A DNA stretch of 30,226 bases from contig JAEZES010000270.1 of the NCBI GenBank assembly GCA_023432995.1, positions 1 through 30,226 of the forward strand. Reading direction: 5' to 3'. Below are positions 6,501 to 14,272 of this stretch, piece after piece; within the stretch, counting starts at the first letter, position 1, and the number at the start of each line of letters is the position of its first letter. The notes beneath the pieces were generated by a model. That model made no database searches. It was not told the DNA's origin and worked only from the letters and a program-made list of their open reading frames with translations. The stretch comes from Pseudomonadota bacterium (GTDB lineage: Bacteria > Pseudomonadota > Alphaproteobacteria > Sphingomonadales > Sphingomonadaceae). The position numbers were made by a program, and so were the translations under genes.

Positions 6501-7673
6501 TTGCAGGGACCTTCGCCGAATTCGGACCAGGCGCACCTCGTGGATCACGAGCTCGAGTCGGCTCACCTGCGATCGATCCTCGACACCGTGCCCGACGCGA
6601 TGGTCGTGATCGACGACACGGGCCGGATCATGTCGTTCAGCAAGGCGGCCGAACGGCTGTTCGGCTATGCCGAGCGCGAACTGATCGGCGAGAACGTCAG
6701 CGCGCTGATGCCCTCGCCCGATCGCGAACGGCACGACGACTACCTGAGGCGCTACCTGGCCACGGGCGAGAAGCGCATCATCGGCATCGGTCGGCTGGTC
6801 ACCGCGCGCCGGCGTGACGGCACGACCTTCCCGATCGAACTGGCGGTCGGCGAGGCGCGGATCGGCGACGAGCGCGTGTTCACCGGCTTCATTCGCGACC
6901 TGACCGAGCGCCGCGAGTACGAACGGCGCCTGCACAACCTGCAGGACGAGCTGGCCCACGTCTCCCGCGTGACGGCGATGGGCACGCTCGCCACGTCGAT
7001 CGCGCACGAGCTCAACCAGCCGTTGACCGCGATCGCCAACTATGTCGAGACGGCCAGTCACCTACTGTCCGAGCCGACCGAGAACACGATCGCCATCGTC
7101 CGCGAGGCGCTCGACGAATGCGCGAAGGAATCGATCCGCGCCGGGCAGATCGTCCGGCGCCTGCGCGACTACGTCTCGCGCGGTGAAACAGAGCGCGAAG
7201 TCGTCCTGCTGTCGCGGCTGGTAAACGAAGCGAGCGCGCTCGCGTTCGCCAGCGCCGGCAGCCAGATTCTCGAGTTCGACGTCCGCATCGGCACCGACGA
7301 CCGCGTGCTGGTCGATCGGGTGCAGGTGCAGCAAGTCCTCGTCAACCTGATCCGCAACGCGATCGAGGCCATGCAGGCCGCGCCCTACAGCCGGCTGACG
7401 ATCACCTCGGTGCGCCGGGAACCCGGGTTTGTCGAAGTGATCGTGTCGGACAGCGGCCCCGGCCTCGCAGCTGAAGTCGCCGCACGGCTGTTCGAGCCGT
7501 TCGTCAGCACCAAGAGCACGGGTATGGGCGTCGGGCTGTCGATCAGCCGCACGATCATCGAGGCCCACGAGGGCCGGATCTGGGCCGACGCGTCGCCGAT
7601 GGGCGGCACCTCGTTCCACTTCACTCTGCCGGATGCGCTGCCCGACGAGCCAGCGCGCGGGGAGTCGGGCTAG
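6501..7673 (+). CDS. fixL: FixL-type oxygen-sensing histidine kinase (haem PAS domain)
   Basis: A 390-residue soluble kinase with no membrane segment. A PAS domain (about 20-140) keeps the residues that bind haem and oxygen in Bradyrhizobium FixL. His78 in RHDDYLRRY matches the haem ligand His200, Arg84 matches Arg206, and Arg98 in RIIGIGR matches the oxygen-contacting Arg220 at the same spacing of 20. A HisKA domain follows with phosphorylated His169 in IAHELNQPL, then a HATPase domain with NLIRNAIEAM, DSGPGL and GMGVGLSISRTIIEAHEG. In the known system oxygen bound to haem shuts the kinase off, and low oxygen lets it phosphorylate FixJ. It starts at TTG 6501 and diverges from fixJ across about 100 bases. 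Its stop codon overlaps that of the next gene on the other strand. Confidence 0.92.
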   Translation: MQGPSPNSDQAHLVDHELESAHLRSILDTVPDAMVVIDDTGRIMSFSKAAERLFGYAERELIGENVSALMPSPDRERHDDYLRRYLATGEKRIIGIGRLVTARRRDGTTFPIELAVGEARIGDERVFTGFIRDLTERREYERRLHNLQDELAHVSRVTAMGTLATSIAHELNQPLTAIANYVETASHLLSEPTENTIAIVREALDECAKESIRAGQIVRRLRDYVSRGETEREVVLLSRLVNEASALAFASAGSQILEFDVRIGTDDRVLVDRVQVQQVLVNLIRNAIEAMQAAPYSRLTITSVRREPGFVEVIVSDSGPGLAAEVAARLFEPFVSTKSTGMGVGLSISRTIIEAHEGRIWADASPMGGTSFHFTLPDALPDEPARGESG

Positions 7674-8050
7674 ACCGCGACCCCGTCGGCTTGCAGGGCG
7701 GCGACCCGGAACGGGTAGCGGCGGCCATCGGCCTCGGTCACTGTCACGTACTCGCCCACGCGCAGCGGATGGGATTCGAGGTGGAACAGCTCCTCGTCGT
7801 CGTCCTCGCCCATCGCATAGGAGAACGCCCAGCCCTTGCCCTTGCGCACGACATAGCCCTTCTCGTCGGGCTCGTTCGGCCAGAAGCGCCGCACCGTGGC
7901 CATCGCCGGATTCTGCGCCAGCGCCACGCTGTCGACCATGCCGCGCTCGTTCAACGGCAGGCGGAGAAAGTAGGAGCGGCTGGCCGATCCCTCTGGGAAT
8001 TCCGGCGTCCGGCCCATCTCAAGCCGGACAAGTGACCACTCCGACGGCAT
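7670..8050 (-). CDS. Conserved hypothetical protein (PilZ-like length, family not recognised)
   Basis: A 126-residue soluble protein starting MPSEWSLVRLEMGRTPEFPEG. The ATG at 8050 has AAAGGAG five bases upstream, which makes it better than the start at 8086. It is rich in charged residues, with an acidic run GEDDDEELFHLE at about residues 85-96, and predicted to be mostly beta strands (YFLRLPLNERG, VTVTEADGRRYPFRVAAL). There is no signal peptide or membrane segment. I do not recognise a family with confidence; the length and all-beta look are shared with PilZ domains, but the RxxxR and DxSxxG motifs are missing. It is convergent with fixL and shares its TAG stop on a CTAG. Confidence 0.75.
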   Translation of the reverse strand: MPSEWSLVRLEMGRTPEFPEGSASRSYFLRLPLNERGMVDSVALAQNPAMATVRRFWPNEPDEKGYVVRKGKGWAFSYAMGEDDDEELFHLESHPLRVGEYVTVTEADGRRYPFRVAALQADGVAV

Positions 8051-8248
8051 CCTCGCTCCTTTCGGGGCGGGAGTACCCTGCGCCACCGCCGTGACCCATT
8101 CGGAAATATACGGATCGTTGGGGCCAGCGGGCTGATGCGATCGTTCCGGTTTCGCTCAATACGCGCTTCTTGATGACGGGTCGGACCGCCGGCACGCGTC
8201 ACGGCTGCGCGGACGATCCGTGACGAACAGCCATCGATACCCGGAGGA

Positions 8249-8325
8249 TGGTAGCGGAGGAGGGACTCGAACCCCCGACACGCGGATTATGATTCCGCTG
8301 CTCTAACCGGCTGAGCTACTCCGCC
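8249..8325 (-). tRNA. tRNA-Met (CAU anticodon), elongator type
   Basis: A 77-base cloverleaf reading on the minus strand. The acceptor stem GGCGGAG pairs with CTCCGCT (a G-U pair at 1-72), followed by A and an encoded CCA. The D arm is TAGCTCAGCCGGTTAGAGCA, the anticodon stem GCGGA/TCCGC holds the loop ATCATAA with anticodon CAT, and the T arm has GGTTCGAGTCC. A first base pair of G-U is not the mismatched C1-A72 of initiator tRNA, and the stem lacks the three G-C pairs of an initiator anticodon stem, so this is the elongator. A CAU-containing tRNA-Ile2 is possible in principle but has a different acceptor stem. Confidence 0.95.
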
Positions 8326-8370
8326 CCATGGGGACGGCCGGGGCGGCGAGGCGCACCGGCAAGGCGGCGC

Positions 8371-8398
8371 ATTTAGGGCGCGCCCGCCACGCGGTCAA
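8371..8398 (-). promoter_or_regulatory. Sigma-70 type promoter of the tRNA gene
   Basis: On the minus strand TTGACC (8398-8393) and CTAAAT (8376-8371) are 16 bases apart, upstream of the tRNA 5' end at 8325. Transcription would start near 8364, leaving a leader of about 40 bases. Confidence 0.6.
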
Positions 8399-8441
8399 CC
8401 GCCGAAAGCGCTGGCCCGGGCCGGCCGCAATCGACCCTGCG

Positions 8442-9413
8442 CTACATCTCTCCGCGCGCGCGCCGGATGGCGAACCAGCGGGCCACGTTGGCGTTGTGCT
8501 CGGCGAGCGTGCTGGCGAACACGTGCCCGCCCTTGCCGTCGGCAACCATGAACAGCGCGTCGGTCTCGGCCGGGTTGAGTACCGCTTCGATCGACGCCCG
8601 GCCGGGATTGGTGATCGGCCCCTGCGGCAGGCCGACCATCGTATAGGTGTTGTAGCCGTTGACCGCGGCGATCTCGGACTGGCGGATGCGGCGGCCGAGC
8701 GGCCTGCCCTTGGTGATCGGGTAGATGATCGTCGGGTCGGCCTGCAGCATCATGCCCTGGCGCACCCGGTTCGAGTACAGCCCCGCGACCATCCGCCGTT
8801 CGCTCGGCACCCCGGTCTCCTTCTCGACGATCGAGGCGAGAATCACCGCTTCGCGTGGGCTCGAGACCGCGATGCCCGGCGCGCGCTTGGGCCACAGCTC
8901 GGCGAGCGTGTCGCGCATCGCCTGCTGCATCCGCGCGAGCACCGCGGCGCGCGTGTCGCCGCGCTCAAAGTCGTAGCTCTCCGGCAGCACCGAGCCTTCT
9001 TCGGGAACAGGCACCTCGCCGGTCAGCAGCGGTTCGGCCATCAGCCGTTCCCACACCATGATCGAGGGCAGGCCTTCGGGAATCGTCACGAAGCGACGGA
9101 TCGCCTCGCCGTGCTGCAGAGTGTCGAGGATCGTCGCCGGGCTCGCGCCGGCGGGGAGCAGGAATTCACCGGCCTTGATCGGATCGCCGCTGCCGAGAAT
9201 TCGGGCGCGCAGCAGGAAGCTGTCGGCCGAAACGACCAGCCCTTCGTCTTCGAGCTTGTGCGCGACCGAAGTCAGCGAAGAGCCCGCCGGGACGATGAAC
9301 GCGATGTCCCGCTCGACGTGCGACGAGCCCCACCAGCCCCAGGTGAATCCGACGACCGACGCGATCAGCGCGAAACCGAGCGCAACGGCGGCAAGGCACC
9401 CCTTGCGGTTCAC
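8442..9413 (-). CDS. mltG: Endolytic murein transglycosylase MltG (YceG family)
   Basis: A 323-residue inner-membrane enzyme with one N-terminal membrane segment (about 6-27), a LysM-like subdomain (about 35-95) and the YceG catalytic domain. The catalytic Glu197 is in ILASIVEKETG and is followed by the conserved NRVRQGMMLQADPTIIY stretch. The conserved end NPAETDALFMVADGKGGHVFASTLAEHN is also present. MltG cuts nascent glycan strands inside peptidoglycan and so limits their length. It lies 10 bases after fabF in the acpP-fabF-mltG order that is usual in alphaproteobacteria. The tRNA gene follows after 116 bases. Confidence 0.95.
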   Translation of the reverse strand: MNRKGCLAAVALGFALIASVVGFTWGWWGSSHVERDIAFIVPAGSSLTSVAHKLEDEGLVVSADSFLLRARILGSGDPIKAGEFLLPAGASPATILDTLQHGEAIRRFVTIPEGLPSIMVWERLMAEPLLTGEVPVPEEGSVLPESYDFERGDTRAAVLARMQQAMRDTLAELWPKRAPGIAVSSPREAVILASIVEKETGVPSERRMVAGLYSNRVRQGMMLQADPTIIYPITKGRPLGRRIRQSEIAAVNGYNTYTMVGLPQGPITNPGRASIEAVLNPAETDALFMVADGKGGHVFASTLAEHNANVARWFAIRRARGEM

Positions 9414-9423
9414 CGCGTTGCCC

Positions 9424-10686
9424 TCAGACGACCTGCTTCATGATCAGGCTGGCGTTGGTCCCGCCGAAGCCGAAGCTGTTGTTGAGCACCGCGCGCACGG
9501 CGCGCCGCTTGGCGGTGAACGGCACCAGGTCGACGCCTTCGCAGCCGTCCGACGGGTTGTCGAGGTTGAGCGTCGGCGGAACGATCTGGTCGCGCAGCGC
9601 GAGGATGCAGAAGATCGACTCGACCGCACCGGCGCCGCCGAGCAGGTGGCCGATGGCCGACTTGGTCGAGCTCATCGAGACGTTGCCGATCGCCTCGCCG
9701 AACAACCGGCGGACCGCGCCGAGCTCGAGCTCGTCGCCGAGCGGGGGCGAGGTGGCGTGGGCGTTGATGTAGTCGATGTAGGCGGGGCTCATGCCGGCCT
9801 TGCGCAGGGCCATCTCCATCGAGCGGTAGGCGCCCGAGCCCTCGGGATGCGGCGCCGTCACGTGGTAGGCGTCGCCCGAGAGGCCGTAGCCCGCGACCTC
9901 GGCATAGATCTTCGCCCCGCGCGCCTTGGCGTGCTCGTATTCCTCGAGCACGACGACGCCGGCGCCCTCGCCCATCACGAAGCCGTCGCGGTCCTTGTCG
10001 TAGGGCCGGCTGGCGCGGGTCGGCTCGTCGTTGAAGTTGGTGCTGCGCGCGCGCGCCTGGGCGAAGCCGGCGATGCCGATCGGGCAGATGGTCGCCTCGG
10101 CGCCGCCCGCGAGCATGATGTCGGCATCGTCGTCCCTGATCATCCGCGCCGCGTCGCCGATCGAGTGGGCGCCGGTCGAGCAGGCGGTAACGACCGCGTG
10201 GTTCGGCCCCATCAGGCCGTACTTGATCGAGACCTGGCCGCTGATCAGGTTGATCAAGCGTCCGTGGACGAAGTGCGGGCTCACGCGCCCCGGGCCCTTC
10301 TCGTGCAACACCAGCGACTCGCTCTCGATCCCCGGAAGTCCGCCGATCCCCGAACCGATCGAGACGCCCGCACGCAGCTTGGTCGCCTCGTCCATCTCGG
10401 CAAGGCCGGCATCCTCGATCGCCTGCCCAGCCGCGTCGAGACCGTAGACGATGAACGGATCGACCTGACGCTGGACCTTGTGGTCGACCCGCTTGCCGGG
10501 ATCGAAACCGTATTCGTGGTCGGCAGGCTTGACCTCGCAGGCGATGCGGCACTTGTGCTCCGCCGGGTCGAAATGGGTGATCCGCCCCGCGCCGCTCTTG
10601 CCCGCGAGGATGTTGGCCCACGTCGTCTCGACATCGGCCCCCAACGGGGTGACGAGACCCAGTCCGGTTACGACCACTCGGCGCAT
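9424..10686 (-). CDS. fabF: 3-oxoacyl-[ACP] synthase II
   Basis: A 420-residue condensing enzyme that elongates acyl-ACP with malonyl-ACP in fatty acid synthesis. The catalytic triad is Cys169 in TACSTGAHS, His310 in INAHATSPPLGD and His347 in KSAIGHLLGGAGAVES. The usual TSTP after His310 is TSPP here, a small deviation. The GFGGTNASL ending is conserved. The ATG at 10686 is preceded by TTTGGAG at six bases, so the upstream start at 10731 is not needed. It sits between acpP and mltG in one operon, separated from acpP by 133 bases that contain a REP-like palindrome. Confidence 0.96.
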   Translation of the reverse strand: MRRVVVTGLGLVTPLGADVETTWANILAGKSGAGRITHFDPAEHKCRIACEVKPADHEYGFDPGKRVDHKVQRQVDPFIVYGLDAAGQAIEDAGLAEMDEATKLRAGVSIGSGIGGLPGIESESLVLHEKGPGRVSPHFVHGRLINLISGQVSIKYGLMGPNHAVVTACSTGAHSIGDAARMIRDDDADIMLAGGAEATICPIGIAGFAQARARSTNFNDEPTRASRPYDKDRDGFVMGEGAGVVVLEEYEHAKARGAKIYAEVAGYGLSGDAYHVTAPHPEGSGAYRSMEMALRKAGMSPAYIDYINAHATSPPLGDELELGAVRRLFGEAIGNVSMSSTKSAIGHLLGGAGAVESIFCILALRDQIVPPTLNLDNPSDGCEGVDLVPFTAKRRAVRAVLNNSFGFGGTNASLIMKQVV

Positions 10687-10734
10687 AGACATCTCCAAAT
10701 TCTGTCTCTGCCGTAAAAGCAACAGGCCCAACCC

Positions 10735-10804
10735 CGTTCGGGCTGAGCCTGTCGAAGCCCGTCAGGGCCGCGCCAGACGCCCTTCGACAACCTCCGGGCG
10801 AACG
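10735..10804. repeat. REP-like imperfect palindrome, sphingomonad intergenic type
   Basis: Two 23-base arms face each other: the left arm runs 10735-10757 (CGTTCGGGCTGAGCCTGTCG, then AAG) and the right arm runs 10782-10804 (CTTCGACAACCTCCGGGCGA, then ACG), with 24 bases between them. The right arm is the reverse complement of the left with a few mismatches. The core GGGCTGAGCCTGTCGAAG is the sequence I know as an abundant intergenic repeat in sphingomonads. It could fold into a stem in the acpP-fabF transcript and so reduce fabF relative to acpP. Confidence 0.7.
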
Positions 10805-10812
10805 GCAGAGAG

Positions 10813-10828
10813 AAGGGCCTCAGCCCTT
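10813..10828 (-). terminator. Hairpin overlapping the acpP stop codon (possible attenuator)
   Basis: On the minus strand AAGGGC, a loop TGAG containing the acpP stop TGA, and GCCCTT, followed by CTCTCT. A 6-bp perfect stem directly at the end of the reading frame could end some transcripts after acpP. Confidence 0.45.
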
Positions 10829-11056
10829 GTTCTCTTCGATGTACTTGTTGGCGTCGCCGACCGTGTTGATCTTCTCGGCCGCGTCGTCGGGAATCTCGAC
10901 GCCGAACTCTTCCTCGAAGGCCATCACGAGCTCGACGATGTCGAGGCTGTCGGCGCCGAGATCGTCGATGAAGCTCGCATCTGGGGTGACCTTGTCTTCC
11001 TCGACGCCCAGGTGCTCGACTACGATCTTCTTCACGCGGTCGGCGGTGTCGCTCAT
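10820..11056 (-). CDS. acpP: Acyl carrier protein
   Basis: A 78-residue acidic protein starting MSDTADRVKKIVVEHLGVEE. The phosphopantetheine attachment serine is Ser37 in GADSLD, and the helix-2 region DIVELVMAFEEEF is typical. It carries growing acyl chains for fatty acid synthesis. GAGAGGG lies upstream of the ATG. A possible promoter has TTGCCA and TTAGGG 16 bases apart at about 11120-11095 on the minus strand, a weak match. It leads the acpP-fabF-mltG operon, consistent with its need to be made in excess. Confidence 0.97.
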   Translation of the reverse strand: MSDTADRVKKIVVEHLGVEEDKVTPDASFIDDLGADSLDIVELVMAFEEEFGVEIPDDAAEKINTVGDANKYIEENKG

Positions 11057-11118
11057 GTGATGCCCTCTCGAAAAGCGGGGTTGGATTTGCTGTCGCCCTA
11101 ATGAACGGCGAACGGGCT

Positions 11119-11141
11119 GGCAAGTGCCGCGGGCACTTGCC
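11119..11141 (-). terminator. Perfect 10-bp hairpin downstream of aspS
   Basis: GGCAAGTGCC, three bases, GGCACTTGCC, with no mismatch. A smaller dyad (ACTCGAACGAGT, 11146-11157) lies between it and the aspS stop. No U-run follows. It overlaps the likely promoter region of acpP. Confidence 0.5.
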
Positions 11142-11159
11142 GGCTACTCGAACGAGTGC

Positions 11160-12950
11160 CTAGCCGCCGCTCGCCTTCGGCGGTTCGACGAGCCTGATGT
11201 GCAGCTCGCGCAACTGCCTGGCGCTGACCGCGCTCGGCGCACCCATCATCAGGTCCTCGGCTTTCTGGTTCATCGGGAAGACCACCACCTCGCGGATGTT
11301 GGGTTCGTCGGCCAGCAGCATGACGATCCGGTCGACGCCCGGCGCCGAGCCGCCGTGAGGCGGCGCGCCGTACTTGAAAGCGTTGATCATGCCGGCGAAG
11401 TTGGTGTCGACGTCCTCGCGCGTGTAACCGGCGATCTCGAACGCCTTGTACATGATGTCCGGGCGGTGGTTCCGGATCGCGCCCGAACTCAGCTCGACGC
11501 CGTTGCAGACGATGTCGTACTGCCACGCCTTGATCGTCAGCGGGTCCTGCGTCTCGAGCGCCTCGAGTTCGCCCTGCGGCATCGAGAACGGGTTGTGGCT
11601 GAAGTCGATCTTCTTCAGCTCCTCGTCGTATTCGAACATCGGGAAGTCGACGATCCAGCAGAACTTGAAGCAGTCCTGCTCGATCAGCCCGAGCTGCTCG
11701 CCGACGCGCGTTCGCGCGGCGCCGGCGAGCTTGGCGGCCTGGTTCTCATTGCCGGCAGCGAAGAAGCAGCCGTCGTCGGGGCCGAGGCCCATCGCCCCGT
11801 AGAGCGCCTTCATGCCCTCCTCGCCGTGGTTCTTGGCGATAGGCCCGCCGAACTCGCCGCCCTTGCGGGTGACGTAGCCGAGCCCGGCGTGGCCCTCGGC
11901 GCGCGCCCACTCGTTCATGTCGTCGAAGAACTTGCGGCTCTTGTCGGCGGTCGCCGGCGCCGGAATGGCGCGCACCACGCCGCCCGCGCCGACGATCTTC
12001 TCGAACAGGCCGAAGCCCGACTTCTCGAAGTGGCTGGTCACGTCGTGGATGAGCAGCGGATTGCGCAGGTCGGGCTTGTCCGAGCCGTACTTGAGCATCG
12101 CCTCGGCGAACGGGATGCGCGGAAACTGGCCCGCCGGGGTTACGCTGCGGCCGTTCGCGAACTCCTCGAACACGCCCGCGAGCACCGGCTCGATTGCATT
12201 GAAAACATCGTCTTGCGTGACGAAGCTCATCTCGAAGTCGAGCTGGTAGAACTCGCCGGGCGAGCGGTCGGCGCGGGCGTCCTCGTCGCGGAAACAGGGG
12301 GCGATCTGGAAGTAGCGGTCGAAGCCCGCGACCATCAGCAGCTGTTTGAACATCTGCGGCGCCTGCGGGAGCGCGTAGAACTTGCCCGGGTGCACCCGGC
12401 TCGGCACCAGGTAGTCGCGCGCGCCCTCGGGGCTGCTCGCCGTCAGGATCGGCGTCTGGAACTCGGTAAAGCCCTGCTCGACCATGCGCCGGCGGAGCGA
12501 GGCGATTACCTGGCTGCGCAGCATCATGTTCCGGTGCACGCTCTCGCGCCGGAGATCGAGGAAGCGGTATTTGAGGCGGATGTCCTCGGGATAGTCCTGC
12601 TCGCCGGCGACCGGCAGCGGCAGCTCGTCAGCCCGGCTCTGCACGATCGCCGCGCGCGCATAGACTTCGACCCCGCCGGTGGGCAGGTTGGGGTTGACGG
12701 TCGCCTCGCTGCGCGCCTTGACCTCGCCGTCGATGGTCACGACGCTCTCGACTCGCAGGTGCTCGAGCACGTCCAGCGCCGGAGAATCGGAATCGCAGAC
12801 GATTTGCGTGATCCCGTAGTGATCGCGCAGGTCGACGAACAGCACGCCCCCGTGATCGCGCTTGCGATGCACCCAGCCCGACAGGCGAACGGTCTGCCCG
12901 ACATGCTCCGGCCGCAGAGCCGCGCAGTTGTGGGAACGATAGGGATGCAT
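11160..12950 (-). CDS. aspS: Aspartyl-tRNA synthetase
   Basis: A 596-residue class II synthetase of bacterial type. The N-terminal anticodon-binding OB fold (about 1-110) contains GWVHRKRDHGGVLFVDLRD. The catalytic domain has motif 1 around RRRMVEQGFTEFQTP, motif 2 as FRDEDARADRSPGEFYQLD, the bacterial insertion domain (about 280-420) and motif 3 as GGSAPGVDRIVMLL. It charges tRNA-Asp; in many alphaproteobacteria this enzyme also mischarges tRNA-Asn, which GatCAB then repairs. Whether that holds here cannot be told from the sequence alone. It diverges from rnd and ends with TAG before two hairpins. Confidence 0.97.
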   Translation of the reverse strand: MHPYRSHNCAALRPEHVGQTVRLSGWVHRKRDHGGVLFVDLRDHYGITQIVCDSDSPALDVLEHLRVESVVTIDGEVKARSEATVNPNLPTGGVEVYARAAIVQSRADELPLPVAGEQDYPEDIRLKYRFLDLRRESVHRNMMLRSQVIASLRRRMVEQGFTEFQTPILTASSPEGARDYLVPSRVHPGKFYALPQAPQMFKQLLMVAGFDRYFQIAPCFRDEDARADRSPGEFYQLDFEMSFVTQDDVFNAIEPVLAGVFEEFANGRSVTPAGQFPRIPFAEAMLKYGSDKPDLRNPLLIHDVTSHFEKSGFGLFEKIVGAGGVVRAIPAPATADKSRKFFDDMNEWARAEGHAGLGYVTRKGGEFGGPIAKNHGEEGMKALYGAMGLGPDDGCFFAAGNENQAAKLAGAARTRVGEQLGLIEQDCFKFCWIVDFPMFEYDEELKKIDFSHNPFSMPQGELEALETQDPLTIKAWQYDIVCNGVELSSGAIRNHRPDIMYKAFEIAGYTREDVDTNFAGMINAFKYGAPPHGGSAPGVDRIVMLLADEPNIREVVVFPMNQKAEDLMMGAPSAVSARQLRELHIRLVEPPKASGG

Positions 12951-13032
12951 CGGAGACTCTTTTCGTTTCGCGAGTTATGGCGCTAGGGAGCCGGCGCTAA
13001 CAGGGAACCCAAGCGGTCCTGTCAAGCCGCCT

Positions 13033-13059
13033 GCATCGGCGGACCGATGCGCCCTATAG
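13033..13059 (+). promoter_or_regulatory. Inverted repeat and -10-like element in front of rnd
   Basis: GCATCGG, four bases, CCGATGC (13033-13050) is a perfect 7-bp dyad. It is followed four bases later by CTATAG (13054-13059), which lies 11 bases before the rnd ATG. The leader would be very short. The dyad covers the spacer of such a promoter and could be an operator. Confidence 0.4.
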
Positions 13060-13069
13060 AAAAGCCACG

Positions 13070-14272
13070 ATGAAAATACACCCGCTGATCACGACGACCG
13101 AGGACCTAGCCGATCTCTGCGACAGGCTGGCGAAATCGGAGTTCGTCGCGGTCGATACCGAATTCATGCGCGAGAACACCTACTACCCGCTGCTGTGCCT
13201 GGTGCAGGTCGGCAACGAGGAGGAAGCCGCGGCGATCGACCCCCTCGCCGAGGGCATCGATCTCGCTCCCCTGCTCGAGTTGCTGACCAACAACGAAGAC
13301 GTGCTCAAGGTCTTCCACGCCGGCGGCCAGGACGTCGAGATCGTCTACAACCTGACCGGCAAGACGCCGCATCCGATCTTCGACACGCAGGTGGCGATGA
13401 TGGCGATCAGCCAGTCCGAGCAGATCGGCTACGCCAACCTGGTCGAATCGTGGCTCGGCAAGACCATCGACAAGGGCGCACGCTTCACCGACTGGAGCCG
13501 CCGCCCGCTGACCGAGCGGCAGATCGAGTACGCCATCGGCGATGTCACCTATCTCGCGAGAATCTTCCCGAAAATCCTGAAAAAGCTGATCAAGTCGGGC
13601 CGCGGACAATGGCTCGACGCCGAGATGGAGAAGCTCGCCGATCCGGCCAACTATGCCAACGACCTGAACCTGGCCTGGCACCGGATCCGCGCGCCGAGCC
13701 GCAACGCACTGGTGCTGGGGCGACTGAAGGCGCTTGCCGCCTGGCGCGAGACCGAGGCGCAGCAGAAGGACATCCCGCGCGGCCGGATCATGCGCGACGA
13801 GACGCTCGCCGACCTCGCCAGCCATCCGCCGAAGAAGCAGGAGGAGCTCGCCAAGGTGCGCGGGCTGAGCCAGGCGTGGAAGGATAACGACATCGGCAAG
13901 CGGCTGATGCGCGTGCTGCGCGACGCCGCGCCGCTGTCCGACGACGAGATGCCCGAAAAGCCGAAGCGCGGCGCGCCGCTCGGCAAGGAAGGCGCGCTGG
14001 TCGCCGACCTGCTCAAGTTGCTGCTCAAGATCCGCACGCGCGAGATCGACGTCGCCGCGCGACTGCTGACCCGCTCGGACGAGCTCGAGGCGCTCGCCGC
14101 CGGAGTGCGCAACCTGCCGGTGCTCGAAGGCTGGCGCTACGAGGTGTTTGGCCGCGACGCGCTCGAGCTGGTCGAGGGCCGGCTCGGCTTCGGGGTCGAG
14201 AACGGTCGACTGAAAATGAGCCGGATCCTCGAGGGCGAACTCGAAGGGCCGGAGAAGCTGGCGGCCGAGTGA
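13070..14272 (+). CDS. rnd: Ribonuclease D
   Basis: A 400-residue 3'-to-5' exonuclease. The DEDD exonuclease domain (about 1-200) has Exo I as VAVDTEFMREN, Exo II around LKVFHAGGQDVEIVYNL, and Exo III around QIEYAIGDVTYLARIF. A HRDC domain follows (about 210-290, KALAAWRETEAQQKDIPRGRIMRDETLADLA). RNase D trims the 3' ends of tRNA precursors and other small RNAs. Its TGA overlaps the GTG start of the oxyR-like gene by four bases, so the two are translationally coupled. It diverges from aspS. Confidence 0.95.
   Translation: MKIHPLITTTEDLADLCDRLAKSEFVAVDTEFMRENTYYPLLCLVQVGNEEEAAAIDPLAEGIDLAPLLELLTNNEDVLKVFHAGGQDVEIVYNLTGKTPHPIFDTQVAMMAISQSEQIGYANLVESWLGKTIDKGARFTDWSRRPLTERQIEYAIGDVTYLARIFPKILKKLIKSGRGQWLDAEMEKLADPANYANDLNLAWHRIRAPSRNALVLGRLKALAAWRETEAQQKDIPRGRIMRDETLADLASHPPKKQEELAKVRGLSQAWKDNDIGKRLMRVLRDAAPLSDDEMPEKPKRGAPLGKEGALVADLLKLLLKIRTREIDVAARLLTRSDELEALAAGVRNLPVLEGWRYEVFGRDALELVEGRLGFGVENGRLKMSRILEGELEGPEKLAAE

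Noticed and set aside
8249..8325. tRNA-Ile2 (CAU) or initiator tRNA-Met
   Set aside because: Acceptor and anticodon stems match elongator Met; the initiator features are missing.
9058..10716. 552-codon open frame on the plus strand opposite mltG and fabF
   Set aside because: Shadow of two clearly recognised genes; translation shows no family features.
11124..12986. 620-codon open frame on the plus strand
   Set aside because: Exact antisense of aspS, which has all class II synthetase motifs.
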